From: CAYZQH01 sp050300015
Lineage (GTDB): Bacteria > Pseudomonadota > Gammaproteobacteria > Pseudomonadales > Cellvibrionaceae
Direction: 5' to 3'
Length of the DNA stretch: 64,000 nucleotides
NCBI GenBank assembly: GCA_050300015.1
Contig: JBNKWZ010000024.1
Location: forward strand, 62,001-126,000
The position numbers and the translations under genes are program-made. The number at the start of each line of letters is the position of its first letter. The stretch's first letter is position 1. Shown piece after piece: positions 1 through 8,381 of the stretch. Below the pieces are notes generated by a model, which was given only the letters and a program-made list of their open reading frames with translations, made no database searches and was not told the DNA's origin.

Positions 1-96
1 AATGATGCAAACGAAAATCTATATGAAGCTGAGTTGGTTGTAACGTGGGTTTATACCAGTAGTAAACGAGACTCCGGTGGTTGGCGATTATTCTGA
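1..96 (+). CDS. C-terminal end of an unidentified protein (partial)
   Basis: Frame 1 is open from the first base to a TGA at 94-96 and gives a 31-residue tail ending in GGWRLF. The gene continues to the left of the window. The tail is too short to assign a family. It ends 12 bases before the response regulator start, so it may be co-transcribed with the two-component genes. The coding call rests on the open frame and the tight spacing only. Confidence 0.45.
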   Translation, partial: NDANENLYEAELVVTWVYTSSKRDSGGWRLF

Positions 97-108
97 AAAG
101 GGGCCCGT

Positions 109-801
109 ATGAACGCAAGTGAACATATTTTAGTGGTAGAAGACGATGAATCTCTAGCGGCTTGGATTTGCGATTATCTGATTCAACATAATTATCAAGT
201 GACTTTAGCCAGTACCGGAACTATGGCAGTAGAATTGATTAGCGCAGACAATCCTGATTTGGTTTTGCTAGATATTATGTTGCCAGAAAAAAATGGGTTT
301 GACGTGTGCCGAGAAGTCCGTCGCTTTTTTGCGAAACCTATCTTAATGATGACGGCGAGTGGCGATGAAGTAGATGAAGTCTTAGGTTTAGAAATGGGGG
401 CGGATGATTATATTACTAAGCCCGTTAAGCCTCGTGTGTTGCTGGCACGTATAAAAGCGCTCTTAAGGCGGGAGCCCACTCGGATACACAGCAGTATGCG
501 CAGTTTTGGTCGCCTTACGCTCGATTCGAGCTCTAAGTCAGCGACGCTTGCGGGCACGCCAATTGACCTTTCCGCCCATGAATTTGATGTGCTTTGGTTG
601 TTGGCCAATCGTTCTGGTGAAGTGGTTAGTCGAACGGAATTGGTCAGTGAATTACGTGGCATTGATTATGATGGCTTTGATCGATCGATTGATATTCGTA
701 TTTCCCGCATACGTAAAAAACTTCACGATAACACTGATACGCCAACCAAAATAAAGACCGTTTGGGGACGGGGATATTTGTTTGCGCCGGATGCTTGGTA
801 A
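109..801 (+). CDS. OmpR/RstA-family response regulator
   Basis: Two-domain transcriptional regulator of 230 residues. The N-terminal receiver domain (about 7-118) has the acidic pair D12/D13, phospho-acceptor D55 in LLDIMLP and the conserved lysine K104 in YITKP. A winged-helix DNA-binding domain (about 130-228) ends with the typical VWGRGYLF strand. The start is an ATG preceded by AAAGGGG. The next gene is a histidine kinase starting 6 bases after the stop, so the pair forms one operon. The kinase resembles RstB, so the nearest known type is RstA, but the signal and target genes cannot be read from the sequence. Known of the family: phosphorylation at the aspartate drives dimerisation and DNA binding. 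Confidence 0.93.
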   Translation: MNASEHILVVEDDESLAAWICDYLIQHNYQVTLASTGTMAVELISADNPDLVLLDIMLPEKNGFDVCREVRRFFAKPILMMTASGDEVDEVLGLEMGADDYITKPVKPRVLLARIKALLRREPTRIHSSMRSFGRLTLDSSSKSATLAGTPIDLSAHEFDVLWLLANRSGEVVSRTELVSELRGIDYDGFDRSIDIRISRIRKKLHDNTDTPTKIKTVWGRGYLFAPDAW

Positions 802-806
802 AAATT

Positions 807-2153
807 ATGCGCTTATTGCTTTTGTCGCTGATTGGCACCGTGCTGTTCGCGGTCATTGGTCTTGGGTGGCTGGGGTCGCTGGTTTATTCACAACTTGAGA
901 CCGGCTCGGGATCGGCCAGCAGCGTAGAGGCCTATCAATCCATGGGGCAGCAGCTGGCTCGGGCGATTGATTCTGGCGGGAAGCAGAGTGCTCCAGCAGC
1001 TGATACCTCACGATTTATTGATCATTGGCCAGACAGTAGTCCCGTTGATTTGAATATTGTCATTGCGGCAGATTTTCCTGTACCTGAAAACCTAAAGTCG
1101 AGCTTCGAGAGCGGTGAACCCCTCTTGCTAGAAGATGGCAGCCATTTGCATATCAATTACTTTTTGCCAAGCACTCAGCAAGTATTGACGTTAACCCTAC
1201 CCATAGACGTGGCACAAGGTCAGGGCAAAGGCATTAGCTTATTGCTGACATTGGTTTTCTATTTTGGACTTATTGCCATCGTATTATTGTGGCTCTACCC
1301 TTTACTGCGTAGGCTCATTTTACTACAGCGCTCTGCTCGGGCATTTGGCGCGGGGCAATTAGATGCACGCATTCCGCTTTCGCGATGGACCTATATAGGG
1401 CCTTTAGAGGTGGCCTTTAACCAAATGGCCGATCGGGTACAAACATTGCTGGCGGACAATCGACTATTGAGTCGAGCGGTATCTCATGACTTAAAAACGC
1501 CATTGGCAAGGCTGCGTTTTGGATTCGAGACATTGGAGGAAACTCAAGATCCCAATTTGACGAAACGGTATTTGGCGCGTATTGGTCATGACCTCGATGA
1601 AATGGAAAGCCTGGTTGTCCGATTGTTGGATTACGCAAAACTCGAAGAGGGTCAAGTCAAATTGGCGTTCGAGCGCATTGATCTCAATGCGTTGGTAAGA
1701 CGGGTGATAGCACCTTTGCCAGAAGATGCGAGACGATTAAAAATAGAGTGTTCCCCCGGGCCTCTTTGGGTAACGGCTGATGCGCATTATTTGAAAATGT
1801 GTCTGAATAATTTGCTGACCAACGCCATACAGTATTCTCAAACGCACGTTTGTATCAGAACCTACAGCGAAGCTGACAAAGTGGTGGTTTGTATCTCTGA
1901 CGACGGTCCCGGTATTCCTGCAGAATTACGTACCCGAGTGTTAAAGCCCTTTGTGCGCGGAGAGGGTGACAATTCAAACGGTCATGGAATGGGGCTTGCG
2001 ATTGTCGAAAGAATCGCGCATTGGCACCGTGCGCGACTGGCTATTGATAATGACAGTGTTCTTGGAGGGGCGAGCGTAACTTTGTGGCTTCCCCTGTATG
2101 ATCCTAACCAACCTCTAAAGCCTTTGCATGAAACCTCAAATGGGCTTCCATAA
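807..2153 (+). CDS. RstB-like sensor histidine kinase
   Basis: Inner-membrane sensor kinase of 448 residues. The ATG at 807 was chosen because it begins a clean membrane anchor (MRLLLLSLIGTVLF); the longer frame from 762 would run through the end of the regulator gene. Order: first membrane helix, a periplasmic region of about 115 residues, a second helix (LLLTLVFYFGLIAIVLLWLY), a HAMP-like linker, the dimerisation domain with phospho-acceptor H227 in SHDLKTPLARL, and an ATPase domain with N box (NLLTNAIQYS), DDGPGIP and GHGMGLAI. It partners the regulator just upstream. The last 50 bases overlap the 3' end of the convergent fghA gene. Confidence 0.92.
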   Translation: MRLLLLSLIGTVLFAVIGLGWLGSLVYSQLETGSGSASSVEAYQSMGQQLARAIDSGGKQSAPAADTSRFIDHWPDSSPVDLNIVIAADFPVPENLKSSFESGEPLLLEDGSHLHINYFLPSTQQVLTLTLPIDVAQGQGKGISLLLTLVFYFGLIAIVLLWLYPLLRRLILLQRSARAFGAGQLDARIPLSRWTYIGPLEVAFNQMADRVQTLLADNRLLSRAVSHDLKTPLARLRFGFETLEETQDPNLTKRYLARIGHDLDEMESLVVRLLDYAKLEEGQVKLAFERIDLNALVRRVIAPLPEDARRLKIECSPGPLWVTADAHYLKMCLNNLLTNAIQYSQTHVCIRTYSEADKVVVCISDDGPGIPAELRTRVLKPFVRGEGDNSNGHGMGLAIVERIAHWHRARLAIDNDSVLGGASVTLWLPLYDPNQPLKPLHETSNGLP

Positions 2154-2949
2154 ACGACGCAATAAAAAAGTAACTGTGGTCGTAGTTCTCATGGTAGCGA
2201 ATATCTGCGGTTACACCTTTGGATTGGCAAGCTTTCTCAAAGGGGCGAGTGAGTTGTTGCTCATCCAAAAAATTGTCGGCTAGGCCTTGATCAATACGCA
2301 AGGGCAGTGGGCAACCTTTGGCTTCCAACAGTTTGCACGCATCATAGTCCTCCCAAAGTGTGGCGTCTTCACCCAAGTAGGCCGTGAACGCTTTTTGCCC
2401 CCAAGGAATGGTGCACGGGTTAACGATGGGCGCGAAGGCGGAGATGGCTGCAAATTGTTGTGGGTTGCGAAGCCCTATGACCAGTGCGCCGTGCCCCCCC
2501 ATAGAGTGACCGGTAATGGACCATTTTTGCGATAAGCCTAAGGCATCGCACACAAGGGTAGGCAGCTCAGTGGTAATGTAGTTGTACATTTGATAGTGCT
2601 GCGCCCAGGGTGCTTGCGTGGCATTGAGATAGAACCCCGCACCTTGACCCAAATCGTAGCTGTCATCATCTGCCACATTTTCTCCTCGAGGGCTGGTGTC
2701 GGGGATGACCAGCGCCAAGCCAAGCTCGGCGGCGACCCGCTGTGCACCGGCCTTCTGGGAGAAATTGTCGTCATTACAGGTTAAGCCCGACAGCCAAAGC
2801 ACCACAGGCAGTGCTTTGGTGGTGTGGTAAGCAGGGGGCAGATACACCGAAAACTGCATAGTGCATTGTGTACTTTGGGCTTGGTGTGAGTATTTTCGTT
2901 GCCAGCCACCAAAACAAAACTGTTGGCTAATAAGTTGCAAGTTTTGCAT
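2104..2949 (-). CDS. fghA: S-formylglutathione hydrolase
   Basis: Esterase-D family alpha/beta hydrolase of 281 residues, the usual family length. It hydrolyses S-formylglutathione to formate and glutathione, the second step of glutathione-dependent formaldehyde removal in the cytoplasm. The nucleophile elbow GHSMGGHGAL is present, as are the family motifs VLWLSGLTC near the start and the late DQGLADNFL and ENYDHSY segments carrying the Asp and His of the triad. Its ATG shares one base with the TGA of the upstream dehydrogenase (TGATG), which indicates translational coupling. The 3' end overlaps the convergent histidine kinase by 50 bases. Confidence 0.95.
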   Translation of the reverse strand: MQNLQLISQQFCFGGWQRKYSHQAQSTQCTMQFSVYLPPAYHTTKALPVVLWLSGLTCNDDNFSQKAGAQRVAAELGLALVIPDTSPRGENVADDDSYDLGQGAGFYLNATQAPWAQHYQMYNYITTELPTLVCDALGLSQKWSITGHSMGGHGALVIGLRNPQQFAAISAFAPIVNPCTIPWGQKAFTAYLGEDATLWEDYDACKLLEAKGCPLPLRIDQGLADNFLDEQQLTRPFEKACQSKGVTADIRYHENYDHSYFFIASFMEAHLRFHAKALEVG

Positions 2950-4067
2950 CAGAAGTGCACCACCGAGCGAATGGACTCTCCTTTATGCATGAGCTCAAAT
3001 GCTTCGTTAATGGCCTCTAGCTTCATGGTGTGAGTAATGAAGGTGTCTAACTCAAATTCGCCCGCTAAATAGCGTTCAATATAATCGGGCAATTGGCTGC
3101 GCCCCTTTACGCCGCCAAAGGCACTGCCACGCCAAACCCTTCCTGTCACCAGTTGGAAGGGGCGGGTGGTGATTTCCTGGCCGGCACCGGCTACGCCAAT
3201 AATGACGGACTCACCCCAGCCCTTGTGGCAACACTCCAAGGCCGAGCGCATAACATTCACATTGCCAATACATTCGAAGGAAAAATCCACACCACCGTTG
3301 GTCATTTCTACAATAACCTCTTGAATGGGTTTGTCAGAATCATTCGGGTTCACACAATCCGTTGCGCCCAATTGCTTGGCAATCTCGAATTTACTGTTGT
3401 TGATATCGATCGCAATAATTCGACTGGCCTTGGCCATGACGGCACCCAAAATCACGGACAAGCCAATGCCACCCAAGCCAAAGACTGCAACCGTATCACC
3501 GGGCTGAACCTTGGCGGTGTTTTTCACTGCGCCCATGCCGGTGGTCACCCCACAGCCCAGCAAGCACACTTTTTCCAATGGTGCTTCTTTGGGAATCTTG
3601 GCTAATGCAATTTCTGGCACTACGGTATGCTCGGCGAAAGTAGAGGTGCCCATGTAGTGGAAAATGGGTTTGCCGTTTTGGCTAAAGCGTGAGGTGCCAT
3701 CCGGCATTAAGCCTTGTCCTTGTGTGACGCGAATGGCCTGACACAAATTGGTTTTACCGGAGCGGCAGAATTTGCACTCCCCGCACTCGGGGGTATAAAG
3801 CGGAATTACATGGTCCCCCACGGCAACCGATGTAACACCTTCGCCCACTTGTTCAACGATACCGGCACCCTCGTGCCCCAAAATGGTGGGAAAAATACCC
3901 TCGGGGTCTTGGCCCGACAAGGTAAAGGCGTCTGTATGGCAAACACCTGTGGCCACAATGCGCACTAAGACTTCGCCCTTTTTGGGCAATTCCAAGTCAA
4001 CTTCTTCAATCGACAAGGGCGCACCGGCCTCCCAGGCAATGGCGGCACGGGTTTTTATCGTTGTCAT
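2949..4067 (-). CDS. frmA: S-(hydroxymethyl)glutathione dehydrogenase (class III alcohol dehydrogenase)
   Basis: Zinc-dependent medium-chain dehydrogenase of 372 residues. It oxidises S-hydroxymethylglutathione to S-formylglutathione with NAD, which fghA then hydrolyses. Visible marks are the catalytic zinc segment GVCHTDAF with GHEGAGIVE, the four-cysteine structural zinc loop CGECKFCRSGKTNLC and the Rossmann motif GLGGIGLS. The AGGAG-like ribosome site sits just upstream of the ATG at 4067. The pair with fghA is a common proteobacterial formaldehyde-detoxification operon. No dedicated repressor (FrmR-like) gene is adjacent, so regulation is not evident here. Confidence 0.96.
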   Translation of the reverse strand: MTTIKTRAAIAWEAGAPLSIEEVDLELPKKGEVLVRIVATGVCHTDAFTLSGQDPEGIFPTILGHEGAGIVEQVGEGVTSVAVGDHVIPLYTPECGECKFCRSGKTNLCQAIRVTQGQGLMPDGTSRFSQNGKPIFHYMGTSTFAEHTVVPEIALAKIPKEAPLEKVCLLGCGVTTGMGAVKNTAKVQPGDTVAVFGLGGIGLSVILGAVMAKASRIIAIDINNSKFEIAKQLGATDCVNPNDSDKPIQEVIVEMTNGGVDFSFECIGNVNVMRSALECCHKGWGESVIIGVAGAGQEITTRPFQLVTGRVWRGSAFGGVKGRSQLPDYIERYLAGEFELDTFITHTMKLEAINEAFELMHKGESIRSVVHF

Positions 4068-4206
4068 CGGGTTCTCCTAAAGTGTTATGCGTGGTGTCAA
4101 TGGTACGTGGTTTTGTAGGGTGAAGTCGACCTTGGCCAGTATGGCTTTAATACAGTGGTTCACCCCGGTTACAGCAAGCGTTTTACTGTTAATAAAGCGT
4201 CAAGCT

Positions 4207-6708
4207 CTAGGCCTGTCTTAAAATCACTGCGGGTGGTGTATCCAATGTGCGGCGCAGTAGGGCAACGCCCAGAGCACTGAGTGCTAGTGCAGAAATCAGT
4301 GGTGTGGCGAGCCAGTAAGCCCAGTGGGGCTGCAAGGGGGTTTTAAGCACGAGATGCTGCAGGCATAACAGCAATACCTCAGATCCTGTGGCCGCGATAA
4401 GGCCGGCAATGATGCCGAGCAAACCGAACTCAATGGCAAGACTGTTTAGCATCAGTTTTCGGGGGCTGCCGAGCGCGCGCAGTAGGCCAATTTCTTGCCT
4501 GCGCTGGGCTAAACTTGCATTGACCGCACTGGCCATGACTAACGCGCCGCCAGTGACAATCAAAATCAATACTAACAGAACGCCATTGCTGATTTGCTGC
4601 ACATTGGTTTGTATTTGGCGGATAATTTTGTCGATTTCCAACAGCACTGCAGTGGGGTGGTTGGTCATTAATGTATTGATCAGTGGTTTCTGTTCTCTGG
4701 GTAAATAGAAGCTGGTGATATAGGTGGCGGAGAAGGCGTCCAAACTGCCGGGCTCAAAAATAAAAAAGAAGTTGGGTTTCATGGAGCGCCAATCGAGTGA
4801 GCGCAGGCTTGCCACGCGCGCCTCAAGGGGCAACCCGCCAACGGAAAAAGTGAGTTTGTCCCCCAAGGTAATATTTGCTCGTTTGGCAAATGCTTCTTCC
4901 ACCGACACACCGGGCAGGGCATCATACTCACGCTGCCAAGCGTCCCACCACTGACCTTGCACAACTTTGTTGTCTTGCCCCAATTGTGCTGCCCAAGTCA
5001 GGTTGGCCTCGCGGTTTAAGACTGGCCGGTTGTTGCCGTCGGCCGCTGCACTTTGTTCGCCTTGGTCGTTGATGGCGGTCAGGCGCCCTCGAACCATTGG
5101 GTAGAGGGGCTCCCGGGCGATGCTGTTGCTATCAAAAAACGATTTTAGGGTTTCTAAATCGGCGGGCGGTATATTCACCAAAAAATGATTGGGCGCATCG
5201 TCTGGAATTTGCGTTTGCCAGTCTCGAATCAGTGATTGACGGGTCACGATCATGGTGACTAAAAGTAAAATAGCAATGGAGAATACCACCAGTTGCGTCA
5301 GACTTTGGTCCAATCTTCGATAGAGGTTGGCCATGGCTAAGCGCCAGATACTGCCAGCACGACCGGTGAGGCGTTTGCTTTGGTGAAGTAAAAGCCAAGC
5401 GCACAAGCAGGCGATACTCGTTACTACTGCCAGGGCGGTAAGTACACTCAACGCCAAGGTGATGTCGCGACTGAAAATCAAAATCAGCACGACCACGGCC
5501 CCCGCAGCAAACGCCACTTGGGCCCACAACTGGGGCGTGGTCGTCCGCGTTTCACGTCGTAATATTTTGAGTGGTGGAATCCCGGGTAAGTGCCAAATGG
5601 CTGGTAATGCAAAACACGTTAATGATAAAAAACCGCAAAACAGACTGGCAAGATAGGGGCTTGGGCCCGAGGCAAGCAGCGTTAAATCGTAGGTGCTTAA
5701 TACCACTTGTGCCATTAAACGTTGCAACCCTTCACCGATCACCAGGCCGATTACGCTTGCCACAGCAGCCCACAAAAGCATTTGGGTAAGATAAAGGCGT
5801 TTTAAAACCAAAGCACTGATGCCAAAGCTTTTCAGCAGTGCCACCTGGTTCGTATGGCGATGGGCAAATTGCCGGGCGGAGATACCAATGGCAATGCCGG
5901 CGAGTAGCACGCCCATGACGGCTGCAAGCAGCAAGAACTGTCTGCCTGTGACCAGGGTATTTTGGAGCCCGCGGTTGGTGTCTTCTACAAATACCAAATC
6001 TTCGTGATCACTGAGTTGGGGTTCTAGCCAGGCCAAAAAGTCTTCAAGGGCTTTTGGCTCTCCCGCCAATTGCCAGCCGTATTGCACCCGACTGCCAGGC
6101 TGAATTATTTGTGTGTTTTCCAAGTCGGCTAGGTTCATCATTAAACCAGCACCCAATAAACTAAAGGGATTACTGGCATTGGGTTCGTCAACGATGACTT
6201 GGGTGACGCGAAACTGCGATTGCCCAATTTCTAGGCTGTCGTCCAATGTGATGTCGAGCATAGGCAGAAGTCGCGCGTCTACCCAAACCTCCCCGGGGGG
6301 AGGGATGCCATCGGCCACCCGAATCGCATCGGGGTCGAGGGCAAAGGGCGAGCGGCTAATGGTGACCTCCCCGCGCAAAGGGTACCCTGCTGATACGGCA
6401 CGTATGGAAGCCAGTTGAAGGTTGTCACCCGCAGCCGCCATGGAGGCAAATTGCACCATGGGCACCACTTTTACCGCATGCTCCTCGGCTTGCGTCAGCC
6501 ACTTAGCGGGGACAGGTCGTGAGCTTTGTATCACCACATCCGCCCCGAGTAATGCATTGGTTTGGCGAGACAGAGAGGCTTCCAGCCGGTTGGTAAAGAT
6601 TGCCACGGTGGAGACTACCGTGACGGCCAATACCAAGGCAGAGATGAGCAGCGCCGTCTCGCCACTTTTGAGGTTGCGCCAGGCTATACGTAAGGCCAAT
6701 GCCGTCAT
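4207..6708 (-). CDS. ybbP: FtsX-family ABC transporter permease, YbbP type
   Basis: Large membrane protein of 833 residues with the YbbP/MacB-like layout. It has an N-terminal anchor (LLISALVLAVTVVSTVAIF), a periplasmic region, a first FtsX block of membrane helices (about 255-390), further central helices, a second periplasmic region and a C-terminal FtsX block including ASLAQRRQEIGLLRALG. Its first codon overlaps the stop of the ATPase gene by four bases (ATGA), so the two are translationally coupled. In Enterobacteria ybbA-ybbP also lie beside tesA, as here. The cargo is unknown; these exporters are usually mechanotransmission-type rather than classical transporters. Confidence 0.88.
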   Translation of the reverse strand: MTALALRIAWRNLKSGETALLISALVLAVTVVSTVAIFTNRLEASLSRQTNALLGADVVIQSSRPVPAKWLTQAEEHAVKVVPMVQFASMAAAGDNLQLASIRAVSAGYPLRGEVTISRSPFALDPDAIRVADGIPPPGEVWVDARLLPMLDITLDDSLEIGQSQFRVTQVIVDEPNASNPFSLLGAGLMMNLADLENTQIIQPGSRVQYGWQLAGEPKALEDFLAWLEPQLSDHEDLVFVEDTNRGLQNTLVTGRQFLLLAAVMGVLLAGIAIGISARQFAHRHTNQVALLKSFGISALVLKRLYLTQMLLWAAVASVIGLVIGEGLQRLMAQVVLSTYDLTLLASGPSPYLASLFCGFLSLTCFALPAIWHLPGIPPLKILRRETRTTTPQLWAQVAFAAGAVVVLILIFSRDITLALSVLTALAVVTSIACLCAWLLLHQSKRLTGRAGSIWRLAMANLYRRLDQSLTQLVVFSIAILLLVTMIVTRQSLIRDWQTQIPDDAPNHFLVNIPPADLETLKSFFDSNSIAREPLYPMVRGRLTAINDQGEQSAAADGNNRPVLNREANLTWAAQLGQDNKVVQGQWWDAWQREYDALPGVSVEEAFAKRANITLGDKLTFSVGGLPLEARVASLRSLDWRSMKPNFFFIFEPGSLDAFSATYITSFYLPREQKPLINTLMTNHPTAVLLEIDKIIRQIQTNVQQISNGVLLVLILIVTGGALVMASAVNASLAQRRQEIGLLRALGSPRKLMLNSLAIEFGLLGIIAGLIAATGSEVLLLCLQHLVLKTPLQPHWAYWLATPLISALALSALGVALLRRTLDTPPAVILRQA

Positions 6709-7388
6709 ACGGGCGCTCCGACGATACGTCCGGCTTCTAGTTCCAGTTGACGATGGCAGCGCTCGGCCAAGCGCTGCTCATGGGTGACCAGTACCAGTGT
6801 TGTGCCCTGGTCGCGGTTGAGTGCGAACAATAGCTCTATAATTTTGGCTCCGGTGTGGGAATCCAAATTGCCGGTGGGCTCATCGGCGAATAAAACCTTG
6901 GGTTTGTTGGCAAAGGCACGGGCGATGGCTACGCGCTGCTGCTCGCCCCCAGACAGTTGCGCAGGGTAGTGTGAGAGGCGAGCCTCTAGTCCCACACGAA
7001 CTAAGTACTCTTGAGCCAGTGTTTGAGCGTTTTTGACTTTTTTAAGCTCCAGCGGCAGCATCACGTTTTCGAGCGCGGTGAGCCCAGGCAGCAGTTGAAA
7101 CGACTGAAACACAAAGCCAATGGTATCGGCGCGCACCTGGGCTCGGCCCTCTTCGTCTAAGGATGTGAGCGTGCGGCCATTGAGGCGCACCTGGCCAGTG
7201 CTTGGCAAATCTAGCCCCGCGAGTAGCCCCAAGAGGGTGGATTTGCCTGAACCCGAAGCGCCCACGATGGCAAGCGATTCGCCTGCAACCACGGAGAAAG
7301 AGCAGGGCTGCAGGATATCCAGGGCACCATCGGCGGTGGCGACAGTCTTAGTGATGTTCATGGCTTCGAGCATTACATCGGAAGTCAT
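6705..7388 (-). CDS. ybbA: ABC transporter ATP-binding protein, YbbA type
   Basis: Nucleotide-binding subunit of 227 residues, LolD/MacB-like. Walker A is GASGSGKST, the Q-loop region is FVFQSFQLLPGLTALENV, the signature is LSGGEQQRVAIARA, Walker B is VLFADEPTGNLD and the H-loop is VLVTHE. It energises the permease encoded directly downstream, with a four-base gene overlap. It is divergent from tesA, and the roughly 100 bases between the two starts must carry both promoters. The assignment as YbbA rather than LolD rests on the large YbbP-type partner and the tesA neighbour. Confidence 0.92.
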   Translation of the reverse strand: MTSDVMLEAMNITKTVATADGALDILQPCSFSVVAGESLAIVGASGSGKSTLLGLLAGLDLPSTGQVRLNGRTLTSLDEEGRAQVRADTIGFVFQSFQLLPGLTALENVMLPLELKKVKNAQTLAQEYLVRVGLEARLSHYPAQLSGGEQQRVAIARAFANKPKVLFADEPTGNLDSHTGAKIIELLFALNRDQGTTLVLVTHEQRLAERCHRQLELEAGRIVGAPV

Positions 7389-7487
7389 GGTTTTCCTTAT
7401 GCAGGTGATTGATAACTGACGGGTTTCTACTCTGAGGTGGTATGCACGCCGCTTTTGGGGCGAAACCCATATATTGTGGAGACAAGC

Positions 7488-8159
7488 GTGGTACCCCTTT
7501 TGGCCTTAAAAGTTCACTTTTTCCCCTTTTTTAAGTCCCACTCTCGCGCTTTTTATACGGGCATTATGCTGCTTTGGTTGCTGTCAGCGCCAACATATGG
7601 CGACCAAGGTAGAACCCTAATGGTATTGGGTGACAGCTTAAGCGCTGGGTACGGTATTGAGCTTGACCAAGGCTGGGTGAAGTTACTTGAACAAAAGTTG
7701 CGGCGTGAAGAGGGGTTTGAGGTGGTCAATGCCAGTGTCAGCGGTGAAACCACCAGCGGGGGGCTTGCGCGTTTGCCTGCTTTGTTAAAAGCACACCATC
7801 CCGAGTTGGTGATTATAGAGCTCGGTGGAAACGACGGCTTGCGCGGGCAGCCCACCAAAGGCATGCAGCGCAACTTAACCTCAATGGTGGCGTTGAGTCG
7901 CGCTGCCGGTGCGAAGGTGCTGTTGTTGGGTATGCGTATCCCTCCCAATTATGGTCCTCGCTATACCGAGGCCTTTTTTAACGTCTATGCCAAGGTAGCT
8001 GAGGCAGAGGCAGTGCCATTGGTGCCGTTTTTTTTAGAAGGGGTGGCCACCAACGACCAGTTGATGCAAAAAGATGGCATACACCCCAAGGCCTCCGCCC
8101 AGCCTTTAATGCTTGAAAACGTGTGGCCGCTCATTCTCGGCGCGCTGCAACTTCAATAA
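7488..8159 (+). CDS. tesA: Periplasmic GDSL esterase / acyl-CoA thioesterase I
   Basis: SGNH hydrolase. Block I is GDSLSAGYGI with the catalytic serine, block III is GGND and block V is DGIHP with the catalytic Asp and His. TesA hydrolyses acyl-CoAs and aryl esters in the periplasm. I chose the GTG at 7488 because GGAGA lies 5-6 bases upstream; this gives 223 residues with a basic then hydrophobic leader ending near SAPTYG, a plausible signal peptide. Other in-frame starts are GTG 7437 and ATG 7566, and the latter would leave a very short leader. It is divergent from ybbAP, as in Enterobacteria. Confidence 0.9.
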   Translation: MVPLLALKVHFFPFFKSHSRAFYTGIMLLWLLSAPTYGDQGRTLMVLGDSLSAGYGIELDQGWVKLLEQKLRREEGFEVVNASVSGETTSGGLARLPALLKAHHPELVIIELGGNDGLRGQPTKGMQRNLTSMVALSRAAGAKVLLLGMRIPPNYGPRYTEAFFNVYAKVAEAEAVPLVPFFLEGVATNDQLMQKDGIHPKASAQPLMLENVWPLILGALQLQ

Positions 8160-8185
8160 AGGTGCTCGACACTGTGGCGTTTTTT

Positions 8186-8346
8186 TACTGGTTTATTTGC
8201 CTATATTTTCTGTTGCACGCTTTCAAAATACTGGCGCTGAGGTGTGAATAATCTTGTATTTCAAGGGCTTTTATTGGTTTTGCCGCTAAAGGTGGCGCAT
8301 CCGTGCTCCTCTATTCACCCGTCAATCATTCTGCCGAGAGGAATAA
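8186..8346 (+). mobile_element. Diverged copy of the TA-flanked inverted-repeat element (subtype with TTCACCC ends)
   Basis: This stretch between tesA and the GH9 gene aligns by eye with the inverted copy at 24381-24553. Shared pieces are TGTTGCACGC, AAAATACTGGCGC, GTGTGAAT, CTTGTATTTCAAGGGCT, ATTGG, the CATCCGTGC block and CTATTCACCC. The left end and first hairpin are decayed. No open frame spans it. It is non-autonomous (no transposase). Boundaries are approximate. Confidence 0.55.
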
Positions 8347-8381
8347 TCCAATAAAATTTAGGTGGGCGTGTTAAGCCATGG

